From the NCBI GenBank assembly GCA_963717155.1, contig OY970326.1, forward strand, positions 434,001-498,000: a stretch of 64,000 bases of DNA. The letters run 5' to 3'. The notes beneath the pieces were generated by a model. It ran no database searches and was not told the origin of the DNA. It worked only from the letters and a program-made list of their open reading frames with translations. Below, one piece after another: positions 45,011 through 54,520 of this stretch. Origin of the DNA: G963717155 sp963717155 (GTDB lineage: Bacteria > Actinomycetota > Thermoleophilia > Gaiellales > JALYLC01). Position numbers and translations under genes: made by a program. Positions within the stretch are counted from its first letter, which is position 1. The number at the start of each line of letters is the position of its first letter.

Positions 45011-46249
45011 GTGATACGAGGCAGTGGTTGTCGTCTACGACGCGTTGGCCTTGTGATAGCCGCTGGCGTCGTGGTGGCCGCGGTCTTCGCGATGCCCGCG
45101 TCGGCGGCAAGAAGCGCGCAACCGTCGCGGGCGCAGCTGATCAAGAGTGTTCCGGCGTTCGACAGTGCTCAGTACACGAACTATCAGGACTCGATCCTCC
45201 CGAGCGCGTACGCCAACTTCACGCCGCCGCCGAAGCCATGGAAGGTGTGCTTCAGCGACGCATACGAGGGCAACCCGTGGCGCGTTCGCGCTCGCAAGGT
45301 CGCCGAATTGATGGTGTCCGACTGGCAGAAGGCCGGGCTTGCGAAGGGCCCGCTTTTCACAGCCGTCCCTGCGAATAGCGATGTACCGACGCAGATCAAC
45401 CAGATCCGCTCGATGATCGACTCGGGCTGCAACGCCATCGTCGCCTACCTCGCGTCGACGAAGGGCTTCACGGGCGTGATCAAGCAGGCGTTCCAGAAGC
45501 ACATCGTGTTCGTCTCGATGGACGGCGACCCCGGTAGCCCGTATGCGGAGAACACGGGCTCGAACAACTACACACTCGGAGCCGATCTTGCGACCGCCGT
45601 CGTCAAGGAGCTAAACGGCAAGGGCAACGTTGTGATGCAGGACGGGATCGCCGGCTCGCCTGTCACCACTGCGGAGAACGCGGGTGCGCACGCCGTGTTC
45701 TCGAAGAATCCAGGCATCAACGTTATCGCGGAGATAAATGGCGACTGGACTCCGAGCGTCGGCAAGACTTCGATGTTGAACGTCCTGGCCACGCACCCAG
45801 ACTCGATCGATGCTGTTTGGGCGACCGGGCTGACGTCGGCCGCGATTGGCGACGCATTCAATCAGAACCATCGACCGCTGCCCAAGATCATCGAGGGGTC
45901 GGCGTCCGGGTTCGAGCTCGGCTGGTGGCACGAGAACTTCAGCCAGGTCGACGAGGTGCATGCTGCGATCCTCCCCGAGGCAGAGATCCATCTCGGTTTT
46001 CGCGTAGCGATGCGGATCCTCTCGGGCCAGCGGCCTCGGATCAACACGATCCTGCAGAACACGCCGATCTTGACGAGGGGAGAGTTCAATAGCTGGTGGA
46101 AGCCGTGCATGACGTCCAGCGCCACGACGACGTATCCCGTCCCACCGACGGACCCCCAGCCGGAGAAGGTGCTCAACAAGTTCTTCTTCAACGGGAAGGC
46201 GACACCTGGCTACTCGTACCATCAGATGTCCCTGAATCCGTGCAGCTAG
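45011..46249 (+). CDS. ABC-type sugar transporter substrate-binding protein
   Basis: 412-residue exported binding protein of the Peripla_BP_4 (ribose/RbsB-like) type. The signal peptide (about 1-33) ends AMPASAA without a lipobox cysteine. Typical features are QINQIRSMIDSGCNAIVAYL, NYTLGADLATAVVKEL, GIAGSPVTTAEN and IDAVWATGL. The GTG start follows GGAGGA. It is followed by a dehydratase gene and then the ATPase and permease genes of the same transporter, so the binding protein and permeases probably share one substrate. Confidence 0.9.
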   Translation: MIRGSGCRLRRVGLVIAAGVVVAAVFAMPASAARSAQPSRAQLIKSVPAFDSAQYTNYQDSILPSAYANFTPPPKPWKVCFSDAYEGNPWRVRARKVAELMVSDWQKAGLAKGPLFTAVPANSDVPTQINQIRSMIDSGCNAIVAYLASTKGFTGVIKQAFQKHIVFVSMDGDPGSPYAENTGSNNYTLGADLATAVVKELNGKGNVVMQDGIAGSPVTTAENAGAHAVFSKNPGINVIAEINGDWTPSVGKTSMLNVLATHPDSIDAVWATGLTSAAIGDAFNQNHRPLPKIIEGSASGFELGWWHENFSQVDEVHAAILPEAEIHLGFRVAMRILSGQRPRINTILQNTPILTRGEFNSWWKPCMTSSATTTYPVPPTDPQPEKVLNKFFFNGKATPGYSYHQMSLNPCS

Positions 46250-46340
46250 CGACCTAAATCGCCCACCGTGCGGGGCGGCCCCGAGTGGCGGTCGCCCCGC
46301 ACGCGTTCACGCTTAGAGAGGGAAAGGGGAACCGAGCCCA

Positions 46341-47627
46341 GTGCCAGTCGATGCTCGAGACGGTTCGAAGTTGGATAGCGCGAGGCCATTCGCGGTGCGG
46401 TCACAAAGCGGCCGCATCTCCCGCATGAACTGCTATCCGTTCCACGTCCCGTTTGCTCCGCCGGACGGCGCGGGCGACGCCTATGCCTACGAATGGGGCC
46501 GGTTCGCGACCAAGCCCGGCGCATCGGGTGTCCTCGTGCGGCTGGAGACCGACAACGGGCTCGTGGGTTGGGGCGAGGCTTCCATGGTCTTCCACCCCTA
46601 TCAGCCGGCGACGATCCTGCTGGACACGCTCCGATCGATGGCTCCGTACGTTCTCGGCAGAAGCCCATTCGAACCAGAGCAGCTCACAGCCACCCTCTAC
46701 ACCCACGCGGGCTGGCACTTCAGCCGCGACTTCGCGAACTACGCGCTCGGTGGCCTCGAGATGGCGCTCTACGACCTGATGGGGAAGCACGCTGGACTCT
46801 CGCTCGCGCAGCTTCTTGGCGGGGCGGTCCGAGACGAGGTCGCGTTCATGTACTTCCTCTACCACGACGAGCTCGCGAACACCGTCGCCGAGGCGAAGCG
46901 AGCGGTCGCGGCGGGGTTCCGAACCCTGTATCTCAAGGTCGGCGTGGAGGGGCCTCACGAGGAGGTGGAGCGCATCCGTGCGCTTCGCGAGGCGGTCGGG
47001 GACAGCGTAGAAATCCGCGCCGATGCAAATGAGACGTGGTCGCCTGGAGCCGCCGTGCGCCGGATCACGCAACTCGACGAGTTCGGACTTGAGTTCATCG
47101 AACAGCCCGTGCTCATGCTCGACATCGCCGGTCTTGCTTCGGTGCGCAACCGAGTACGAACGCCGATCGCCGCGGATCAGGCCGTGAGGACGCCGGCGCA
47201 GCTGCTCGCCGTCATCCGCGCCGAGGCGGCCGACGTTGTCTGCAGCGACCCCGGAAGTGCCGGCGGGATCGGAGCAATGCGCAAGCACGCGGCACTCGCC
47301 GAGGTCGCCGGCTTGCCCATGTTCATACACTCGAACGTGGAGCTCGGGGTCGCGACGGCTGCCTTGATCCACCTCGCCGCGAGCTTCGTCAACTGCACGT
47401 ACGCGAATCAAACCGAATACCAGTTCGCACGCCACGGCGACGTGCTGGCGTCACCGCTCGACCTGTCCTCCGGATCGGTGAAAGTTCCCGTCGGGCCCGG
47501 ACTCGGCATCGAGGTCGACGAGGATCTCGTGCTCCAGCGCGTAGAGGAGTTCGAGCGGTCCTGGCCGTCGCCGCCGACCGCAGTTCCGGTGGCAGCAGGC
47601 TGGCGCTCATACCTCCCGGCCTACTGA
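46341..47627 (+). CDS. enolase-superfamily dehydratase/racemase (mandelate racemase/MLE group)
   Basis: 428-residue enzyme with an N-terminal capping domain and a beta barrel. Metal ligands are visible in EIRADANETW (D), GLEFIEQPV (E) and TPIAADQAV (D). A lysine is present in TLYLKVGVEG, where many relatives carry K-x-K. GGIGAMRKHAALAEVAG follows. GTG 46341 after AGGGGA is the start, although homology begins 25-30 residues later. It probably dehydrates a sugar acid or cycloisomerises an acid, within the operon. Confidence 0.85.
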   Translation: MPVDARDGSKLDSARPFAVRSQSGRISRMNCYPFHVPFAPPDGAGDAYAYEWGRFATKPGASGVLVRLETDNGLVGWGEASMVFHPYQPATILLDTLRSMAPYVLGRSPFEPEQLTATLYTHAGWHFSRDFANYALGGLEMALYDLMGKHAGLSLAQLLGGAVRDEVAFMYFLYHDELANTVAEAKRAVAAGFRTLYLKVGVEGPHEEVERIRALREAVGDSVEIRADANETWSPGAAVRRITQLDEFGLEFIEQPVLMLDIAGLASVRNRVRTPIAADQAVRTPAQLLAVIRAEAADVVCSDPGSAGGIGAMRKHAALAEVAGLPMFIHSNVELGVATAALIHLAASFVNCTYANQTEYQFARHGDVLASPLDLSSGSVKVPVGPGLGIEVDEDLVLQRVEEFERSWPSPPTAVPVAAGWRSYLPAY

Positions 47628-47644
47628 AGCGAGGTGGCACGCGA

Positions 47645-48419
47645 ATGGCATTGGTAGAGCTCGACGGTCTCCATAAGCGGTTCGGCGAGACCACGGCGCT
47701 CCGCGACTTCACGCTATCGCTCGACGCAGGCTCCGTCCACGTGATCCTCGGCGAGAACGGCTCGGGCAAGAGCACGGCCGTGAAGGTGATGGCGGGCGTG
47801 ATCCGTCCCGATGCCGGTCGCGTCGAGATCGGTGGTCATTCGATCGGGCACTTCTCCCCGCGCGAGGTCCCGGAAGCTCGGCGTCGCCGCAGTCATGCAG
47901 GAGGTGCTGGTCGCCCCCGCCATGACGGTTACCGAGAACCTGTTTATGGGCTTCGACGGCGCGGTCCGGCGACGGATCAGCCGCCACGGCCGACGTGCAG
48001 CCGCATACGCGGTGCTCGGCCGAATTGCACCCGATCTGCGCGCTCACCTCGACACGCCGACGGGAAGTCTTCCGCTCGCCGCTCAGCAGGTCGTCGTCAT
48101 TTGTCGCGAGCTCTTGCGAGATCCGCAGGTGCTGATCCTTGACGAGTCGACCTCGGCGCTCGACGTCGCGACTCGGGATGCGCTCTTCGATGAGGTTCGT
48201 CGCCTAACGGCGGACGGCACTCTCGTCATCTTCATCTCTCACCGGATGGACGAGGTGATGGAGCTCGGCGACCACATCACCGTGCTCCGGGCTGGCGCGA
48301 AGGTCGCGTCGGTGGGACGGACAGCCACCACAGTCGACCAGCTTTTCCAGTTGATGATCGACGGCTCGCTCGAAGGAAACCGCCCCGCGTCGCCCGATCC
48401 GCAACGCGAGGCCGGATAG
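47645..48419 (+). CDS. sugar ABC transporter ATPase, N-terminal half (frameshift near 47,870)
   Basis: Corresponds to the first nucleotide-binding domain of RbsA/MglA-type ATPases, about 257 residues after correction. Walker A GENGSGKST (about 38-46), Q-loop VMQEVLVAP, degenerate signature LAAQQVVVICREL and Walker B LILDESTSALD are present. The sequence SPRE-x-RKLGVAAVMQE is split between two frames by one base at 47867-47873. The gene ends with TAG 48417-48419, and the second domain follows as a separate gene. Confidence 0.82.
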
Positions 48420-48423
48420 CGCC

Positions 48424-49164
48424 TTGGAACGCGTCGTCGTCGAGGCGCAGAATATCTGCCTCACAGCAGGCGCTCGCGCTCTCTCGCTCGAGATCAGAGA
48501 GCGCGAGATAGTCGGCGTCGCGGGCCTAGACGGGCATGGTCAGGAGCACTTCTTGCGGCTCGTCGCCGGACTTGCTAAGCCAGTCAGCGGGACGATGCTC
48601 GCGCGACAACTCGACGGTTCGTACCGAGCGTTCAAGCGTCAGCACGCAGCAGCTCGAGCCGGCATCGCATACCTCCCGCGCGACCGGAAAACCCAAGGGA
48701 TTCTCCCGCAGTTGAGCGTGCTCGAGAACTTCGCTCTTCCAACGCTCAAGGAGGATCGACGACTCGGCCTCGTGCGCCGTCGGGCGACGCAGCGTCGATA
48801 CCGTGATTTTGCCAACAGGCTTGACATCGCAGGATCGCCGAACCGGCAAATCGCGACTCTATCGGGGGGCAATCAACAGAAGGTGCTGCTAGCGCGCTGG
48901 CTCGCCGCACATCCACGCCTCCTTGTGCTCGACGACCCGACACGCGGCGTCGACGTGACTACGAAGAAAGCGCTCTACGAGCTCCTGCGCGGCGTCGCGG
49001 CGGACGGCATCGGCGTCCTCTTCCTCTCGACCGAGATCGAGGAACTCTTGGAGCTCTGCGATCGCGTCGTCGTCTTCCACGAGCACAGCATTGCGGCCGA
49101 GCTGAGCGGAAGTGAGCTCACGTATGCGCAGATCATTGCTGCGATGTTCGGAGGGGCGGCATGA
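48424..49164 (+). CDS. sugar ABC transporter ATPase, C-terminal half
   Basis: Second nucleotide-binding domain of the RbsA type, 246 residues as a separate gene starting with TTG 48424. Its Walker A is degenerate (GLDGHGQEHFLRLV), as is normal for the second RbsA domain, while LSGGNQQKVLLARWL and LLVLDDPTRGVDV are intact. In most relatives both domains are one polypeptide; here a stop and a four-base gap separate them. The 3' end overlaps the first permease gene (ATGA). Confidence 0.85.
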   Translation: MERVVVEAQNICLTAGARALSLEIREREIVGVAGLDGHGQEHFLRLVAGLAKPVSGTMLARQLDGSYRAFKRQHAAARAGIAYLPRDRKTQGILPQLSVLENFALPTLKEDRRLGLVRRRATQRRYRDFANRLDIAGSPNRQIATLSGGNQQKVLLARWLAAHPRLLVLDDPTRGVDVTTKKALYELLRGVAADGIGVLFLSTEIEELLELCDRVVVFHEHSIAAELSGSELTYAQIIAAMFGGAA

Positions 49165-50198
49165 CCGCTGAGCCACCGCTGCTTGCAGCGCAGGCCGCCG
49201 CGGTTATCGCGCCGCCAGCAGAACTTTGCATGCGGCGGGAGCCGCTCGTTCGGGTCGGGCGCTACTGGCGCCACGCAGGGCCGGCCGCGACGCTGTTCGT
49301 CGTCCTCCTCGTCATCGCGGCGCTGCTCGACCACCGGCTCATCCTGACGGGCGAGATCGTCGGTTTGCTCGCTGGGACGGCGCCGCTCGTACTCGCGGCG
49401 TTCGCACAAACGCCGCCGATCCTCGCTGGCGGAGGCGGCATCGACCTCTCAGTCGGGCCGCTCATGGGGCTCGTGAACGCCGTCGTGGCAGGCTCGCTCG
49501 TCGGCGCGTCTGGATCGAACCGATCACCCGTTCTGATCCTCGGCGTTGCGTTTGCAATTGGCATCGGATCTGGCCTCGTGAACGGATTGCTTATCGTCGC
49601 TCTCCGACTTCAACCGATCGTCGTTACCCTCGGCACGTATCTCGCCTACAGCGGGCTCGCGCTCCAGATCCTGCCGCAGCCCGGCGGGGGCAGTCCCGCG
49701 TGGCTGACCCGCTTCGCCGGCTCGTACCACGGGTTTCCAATGCCGCTCGTAGGCGTTGCGGTGTTCGCTGCGGCGTGGATCGTGTTTACGCGACTTCCGG
49801 CGTACGAACGGCTCATGGCGACGGGGGGCAACGACCGCGCTGCGTTCGTCAGCGGCGTCCCGATCGGCGCCGTACGCGTCGCGGCGTATGTCATCAGCGG
49901 CCTCGGCGCCGCTCTTGGCGGCCTCGCGCTCACGGCCCTACTCGCTGCCGGAAACCCGACCGTGGGCCCGACGTACACGCTCTCCTCGATCGCGGCCGTG
50001 GCCCTCGGCGGCATCAGTCTCGCAGGGGGACGCGGCGGCATGGCCGGCGCTCTGTTCGGCGCCCTCAACATCATTCTGATCCAGACGGTCCTGACGCACT
50101 TCAACACATCGCCGTACTTGATCGAGATGATCTACGGCTTCGTCCTCGTGGGAGCCGTCGTGCTTAACGCCCTCAACGAGAGGACGAGGCGGTCGTGA
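49161..50198 (+). CDS. sugar ABC transporter permease (RbsC-like)
   Basis: 345-residue membrane protein with about nine predicted helices. Family motifs are GGGIDLSVGPLMGLVNAVVAG and the coupling/EAA-like region ALGGISLAGGRGGMAGALFGAL. It overlaps the upstream ATPase gene and the following permease gene by four bases each, so all transporter parts are translationally coupled. Confidence 0.9.
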   Translation: MTAEPPLLAAQAAAVIAPPAELCMRREPLVRVGRYWRHAGPAATLFVVLLVIAALLDHRLILTGEIVGLLAGTAPLVLAAFAQTPPILAGGGGIDLSVGPLMGLVNAVVAGSLVGASGSNRSPVLILGVAFAIGIGSGLVNGLLIVALRLQPIVVTLGTYLAYSGLALQILPQPGGGSPAWLTRFAGSYHGFPMPLVGVAVFAAAWIVFTRLPAYERLMATGGNDRAAFVSGVPIGAVRVAAYVISGLGAALGGLALTALLAAGNPTVGPTYTLSSIAAVALGGISLAGGRGGMAGALFGALNIILIQTVLTHFNTSPYLIEMIYGFVLVGAVVLNALNERTRRS

Positions 50199-51180
50199 AC
50201 GCGATACAAAGAACCGATCCGTCGCGCGGGCGTGCGGTCTTGAGCCAGCCGCTTCTCCTGAGCACGGTCCTTGCGACCACACTGTTCGCCTTTGGTGCGA
50301 TCCACATTTCGGGGTTCACGGCGCGCTACAGCATCATGTCGCTACTCACCCTCGCGTCGCTTCTGGGAATCGCGGCGTGCGGGCAGACGCTCGTCGTGAT
50401 TCTCGGTGGGATCGATCTGTCGATCCCGTTCGTGATCGATTTCGCGGACGTCGTCGGGGGAGAGTTGAACGGACGTGGCTGGCCGTTCTGGCGCACTGCC
50501 CTTCTCGTGTTTGCGATCGCGGCGGCGTTTGGCGCGTTCAACGGGATCGTCGCGAGCGTGTTGCGCGTCCATCCGCTGATCGTCACTCTCGGAACGGGCT
50601 TCGCACTCCAGGGCGCCGTTCTCGTCTGGAACGGTGGGCTCTCGACGGGTACGTCGCCCGGGTGGCTCACCGACTTCGTCTCGTCCGGCGGCACTACCGG
50701 ACCGATTCCCCTGCCGTCGGTCGTTGTGCTGTGGGCAGTACTCGGGATCGTCCTGATCGTCATGCTGCGGCGCACCGTTTTCGGCCGGCACGTCTACGCC
50801 CTCGGCTCGAACCCGGACGCCGCGCGGCTCGCGCTCGTGCGGCCCACACGTGTTTGGGCATCCGCTTTCTCGCTCAGCGCGATGTTCTCGGCGCTTGCGG
50901 GGCTCTTGCTCCTGGGATTCACGGGCAGCGTCTACGCGGACGTCGGCGCGCCGTACCTCTTCGCCACAGTGGGCGCAGTGGTCATTGGGGGACCTCGCTT
51001 CGGGGCGGCTCCGGCGGCTATGCGCAGACCATCATCGGCGCCGTGATCACGATCGAGTTGACCGCGGTGCTCGTAGGCATCGGGCTGAGCCAGGCGTTGC
51101 TGGAGACGATCCTCGGGATACTCATCATCGCGGTCGTCGCCGTCTACGGGCGCGAATCGTCCATTCGGTCGAGAGTGTGA
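50195..51180 (+). CDS. sugar ABC transporter permease (frameshift near 50,990)
   Basis: Second RbsC-like permease, about 328 residues when corrected. It contains GQTLVVILGGIDLSIPFVID and GRHVYALGSNPDAARLA. The frame breaks at a run of five G (50987-50991): before it reads ATVGAVVIGG, and one frame over it continues TSLRGGSGGYAQTIIGAV to TGA 51178-51180. One missing G explains the break. Two different permeases imply a heterodimeric channel. Confidence 0.82.
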
Positions 51181-51218
51181 AACAGCTGCTGTTCTCGTTC
51201 GCTGACCAAGGAGGCTCG

Positions 51219-52175
51219 ATGGCCGACATCCAGATCCATCGCCTGAACACCGCTCACCTTGAGATCAGTCCCGGTCTCTGCTTCTTCGGCGAGGGCAGGC
51301 ACCCAGACATCCCTGGCGGGCACCTGCGCTGCGACGGCTGGAGACACGACATCGCGCGCGTCGACGGCTCGAACGGGATAGGAGTCTGGGGGCCGGCGCC
51401 CGCGTGGTACATCGAGGGCGCGCGTCACCGGATCCTGATCGACACCGGGGCGCCGCCCGCTGACGAGGTGCTCGCGTGGCAACAACGCTACGGATTCAAA
51501 CAGGCGATTGAGACGACGCCAGAGCAAGACCTCGTCCGCCAACTAGAAGCGCTCGGGGTCGCTAGCGGCGAGATCGACATCGTCGTCCAGACGCACCTTC
51601 ACCTGGATCACGTCGGCGCCACGAAACGCTTCCCGAACGCGACGTACATCGTCCACGAGGCCGAGTTGCCCTGGGCGCTGTGCCCGCCACCGTACGCCGG
51701 CTACTACTACCGCGACTTCAGCCACTACACGCGAGCGATCCTCGACCAGATCCGCTTCATCACGGCCGACTACCAGATCGAGCCGGGAATCAAGGTCGTG
51801 TGGACGGGCGGCCACTCGCCCGGCCACTGCGTCGTATTCGCAGACACCGCTATCGGAAGCGTCTGCATAGCCGGCGACGCCGTCTACAACTATCGAAACC
51901 TCGAATTCGAGTGGCCCCAAGGGCCCGTGTACGACATCGGCGACGCGGTTCGCGCAATCAACACCGTCCGGATGGCCGATGTGATCCTCCTAAGCCACGA
52001 CGTCCTCTTCGACGAGCTGTTTCCGACGGGAGTCGTCGGCGCAGGCGAACTCGAACCGCGGACTCGCGAGTACATGGAGCGCATCCGAATGGCGCGCGGG
52101 TTCCAGTTGCGCGAATTCAGCGAGCAATGGCCACGTCCGGCGGCTGGAATGCGCGGCGCGTCGGCCACGGCATGA
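51219..52175 (+). CDS. MBL-fold lactonase-like hydrolase
   Basis: 318-residue metallo-beta-lactamase-fold enzyme. The metal motif QTHLHLDHVGATKRF (HxHxDH), WTGGHSPGHCVVF and CIAGDAVYNYRN match the AHL-lactonase (AttM/AiiA-like) group. In a sugar-acid or aromatic operon such an enzyme may open a lactone intermediate rather than quench signals. AAGGAGG precedes the ATG. The upstream permease ends 38 bases earlier. Confidence 0.85.
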   Translation: MADIQIHRLNTAHLEISPGLCFFGEGRHPDIPGGHLRCDGWRHDIARVDGSNGIGVWGPAPAWYIEGARHRILIDTGAPPADEVLAWQQRYGFKQAIETTPEQDLVRQLEALGVASGEIDIVVQTHLHLDHVGATKRFPNATYIVHEAELPWALCPPPYAGYYYRDFSHYTRAILDQIRFITADYQIEPGIKVVWTGGHSPGHCVVFADTAIGSVCIAGDAVYNYRNLEFEWPQGPVYDIGDAVRAINTVRMADVILLSHDVLFDELFPTGVVGAGELEPRTREYMERIRMARGFQLREFSEQWPRPAAGMRGASATA

Positions 52176-52209
52176 GACGAGCAGGAGCAACCGAAAGGAC
52201 GGTCCGGCC

Positions 52210-53244
52210 ATGAGTGTGAGCGCGGCCCCAACAGTCGAGGCGCGCCAGTTGCACCAGCGCGCCATCGTGATCGATGCCCTCGACATCAGCATCATGAACG
52301 ACGAGCACCTCGCGCAGATGATCGAAGGCGGCGTGACCGCCGCGAACGCCTGCGTCGCGGTGCACACGAACTTCCAGGAGACCGTCGAGCGAATCATCGA
52401 TCTCCGGGAGCAGCTGCGCTCATGGGACGAGCAGACCCTTCAGGTCTGGTCGGCCGACGATATTCGCCGCGCGAAGCGCGAGGGACGAATTGGCATGATC
52501 TTCGGTCTCCAGAACACGAGCCCCGTCGAAGGTGACCTGAGACTGCTCGACGCCCTGCGATGTCTCGGCGTTCGGATCATCCAGCTCACCTACATGACCG
52601 CGAATCTCGTCGGTGACGGATGCCTCGAACCGAGGAACAGCGGTCTTACGCTGTACGGAACCCGCGTCATCCGCGAGATGAACCGACACGGGCTGCTCAT
52701 CGACCTCTCGCACTGCGGTGAGCGGACAACGCTCGAGGCGATCGAGGAGTCGACACAACCGGTCGCCGTGACCCACGCCTGTACTCGACATCTTTGCAGC
52801 AGCCCACGCAACAAGACCGACGAGGCGATGAGAGCGCTCGCCAACGCTGGCGGCGTAATGGGCGTCACCTCGCTCGCAAACTTCGTCTCCGACGATCCGG
52901 CCGAGGCCGATCTCGACAGGTACCTCGCACACATCGACCACGCCGTCGACGTGATGGGCATCGACCACGTCGGCGTCGGGATGGACTTCGTCACGTTCCA
53001 GCCACCCGACTTCGTAGCTCCAGCCAAGTGGGGCGGATCGCAGATACCGGCAGATACGTACAGCGGCGGACCGCCGCTCTCGACGTGGCCGATTCCATAC
53101 GCGAGCGACGTCGATGACTCGACGAAGTTCCCGAATATCACCGACGGGCTTCGCCGACGCGGATATGCGGCGGAGGATGTCGAGAAGATCCTCGGCCTGA
53201 ACTTCCTGCGGCTGTTCGAGCAGGTGTGGCGGGAGACGCGGTAG
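52210..53244 (+). CDS. M19 (renal dipeptidase)-like protein with altered metal site
   Basis: 344-residue amidohydrolase-fold protein of the M19 family. H168 in LIDLSHCG, H189 in VTHACTRHL and D259 in HVGVGMDF are conserved. The N-terminal DGHND motif reads DALDI (22-26), and the bridging Glu is Q101 in FGLQNTSP. I recall a subgroup with this GxQN pattern that is annotated as membrane dipeptidase without evidence. Its place in the operon suggests cleavage of an amide, ester or other bond in the imported compound. AAAGGA precedes the ATG. Confidence 0.8.
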   Translation: MSVSAAPTVEARQLHQRAIVIDALDISIMNDEHLAQMIEGGVTAANACVAVHTNFQETVERIIDLREQLRSWDEQTLQVWSADDIRRAKREGRIGMIFGLQNTSPVEGDLRLLDALRCLGVRIIQLTYMTANLVGDGCLEPRNSGLTLYGTRVIREMNRHGLLIDLSHCGERTTLEAIEESTQPVAVTHACTRHLCSSPRNKTDEAMRALANAGGVMGVTSLANFVSDDPAEADLDRYLAHIDHAVDVMGIDHVGVGMDFVTFQPPDFVAPAKWGGSQIPADTYSGGPPLSTWPIPYASDVDDSTKFPNITDGLRRRGYAAEDVEKILGLNFLRLFEQVWRETR

Positions 53245-53246
53245 CA

Positions 53247-53729
53247 GTGCAACACCACCACGTTGGCGTCACCGTCTCCGACCTTGATCGCAGTGTCGCG
53301 TTCTACCGACTCCTATTCCGCGCCGACCCGACGCTTCGACGGACATACCGCGAGGAATACATCTCCCGCCTATTCGCGTATGAAGGCGCGGAGATCGAAG
53401 TCGCATTCTTTGAGATCCCAGACGCGAACGGCGTGCTCGAACTCGTTGAGTTCCATCACCCGCCTGCGGCGGACATTGGCACGGAGCTGCGATGCATTGG
53501 AAGCATGCATCTCGGGCTGCTCGTCCCCGACCTAGACGGCGAAGTCGAGCGCCTACGTTCCGGGGGTGCTTCCTTTCGATCGGACGATCCGGTGGCGATC
53601 ACGCATGGGCCTTACGCGGGGTGGAGCACGATCTTCGTGTTGGATCCCGACCAACTAAGCCTGCAGTTGATGGGCCCGCCGGGATACGCGGTGCCGACGT
53701 GCGACGAGGAGGTCGCGTGGACGGGGTAG
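53247..53729 (+). CDS. VOC-family (glyoxalase/dioxygenase-fold) protein
   Basis: 160-residue vicinal-oxygen-chelate protein. HHHVGVTVSDLDRSVAFY gives the first metal ligand, VLELVEFHH the second, and MHLGLLVPDLDGEVERLR and DPDQLSLQLMGPP the rest. Size and pattern resemble methylmalonyl-CoA epimerase and glyoxalase I more than ring-cleaving dioxygenases. GTG 53247, two bases after the M19 stop, is chosen; an earlier in-frame GTG lies at 53226. Confidence 0.8.
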   Translation: MQHHHVGVTVSDLDRSVAFYRLLFRADPTLRRTYREEYISRLFAYEGAEIEVAFFEIPDANGVLELVEFHHPPAADIGTELRCIGSMHLGLLVPDLDGEVERLRSGGASFRSDDPVAITHGPYAGWSTIFVLDPDQLSLQLMGPPGYAVPTCDEEVAWTG

Positions 53730-54520
53730 TAGCTCAATGGTCGATGCGCACGCGCCTGCGAAGTCGAGAGCCGCTGCTCGCCTGCTTCTGTATCGAGCTT
53801 GCCTCGTCAGCGGTCGCCGATGCGTTCGCTCAGGCCGGGTTCGACGCATTGATCATCGACATGGAGCACTCGGCGTTGGCGATTGACCAAGTCGCCGCGC
53901 ACGTTGTCGCGTGCCGCGCAGCCGGAATCTCCCCGATCGTTCGGGTCGCAGACGATACCCGCACTGCGCTCACGCGCGCGGCGGACATGTGGCCTGCGGG
54001 AATCATGGTTCCCGGCGTCGGATCCGTGGCCGAGGGCGAAGCGATCGTCGACCGTCTGAGATATGTCCCGCGAGGCACCCGTGGCGTCTGCCCGATGCTG
54101 CGTTACGAACGCATCCACGGCGATCGCTATCGGCACCTCAATGACGACCTCGCCATCATCCTGCAGATCGAGGGAGCCGATGCTCTGCAGTCGGCGGGCG
54201 CGATTGGGCAACTCGACGACGTCGACGCGCTCTTCGTCGGCAGCTATGACCTCTCCCATGCTCTCGGCATTCCTGGAGAGATCAGCCACCCGCGCGTGCT
54301 AGCCGCGGGTCGGAGCGTCCACGACGCACTGTCCGTCAACACCGCGCTCGGCGCCTACGTCGGTGGCGCGGAGGGGGCGGCAGCATGGGCGAGTGTCGGC
54401 GCGACATTCCTGGCCTACACAACCGACGCGCACGTGTTGCTCGCGGGCGCCCGCGCGGCAGCACGAGCAGGCCGGGCGGCACTCGCGACGACCCCCGAGG
54501 AATCCGGAGATACGCAATGA
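53717..54520 (+). CDS. HpaI/HpcH-family 2-oxo acid aldolase
   Basis: Class II metal-dependent aldolase of 267 residues. DALIIDMEHSALAIDQ, PMLRYERIHGDRY, LQIEGADAL (metal Glu) and ALFVGSYDLSHALG (metal Asp) are diagnostic. Relatives cleave 4-hydroxy-2-oxo-heptanedioate or 2-keto-3-deoxy sugar acids to pyruvate and an aldehyde. GTG 53717, six bases after GAGGAGG, overlaps the VOC gene by 13 bases. It ends in an ATGA overlap with the dehydrogenase gene. Confidence 0.88.
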   Translation: MDGVVAQWSMRTRLRSREPLLACFCIELASSAVADAFAQAGFDALIIDMEHSALAIDQVAAHVVACRAAGISPIVRVADDTRTALTRAADMWPAGIMVPGVGSVAEGEAIVDRLRYVPRGTRGVCPMLRYERIHGDRYRHLNDDLAIILQIEGADALQSAGAIGQLDDVDALFVGSYDLSHALGIPGEISHPRVLAAGRSVHDALSVNTALGAYVGGAEGAAAWASVGATFLAYTTDAHVLLAGARAAARAGRAALATTPEESGDTQ

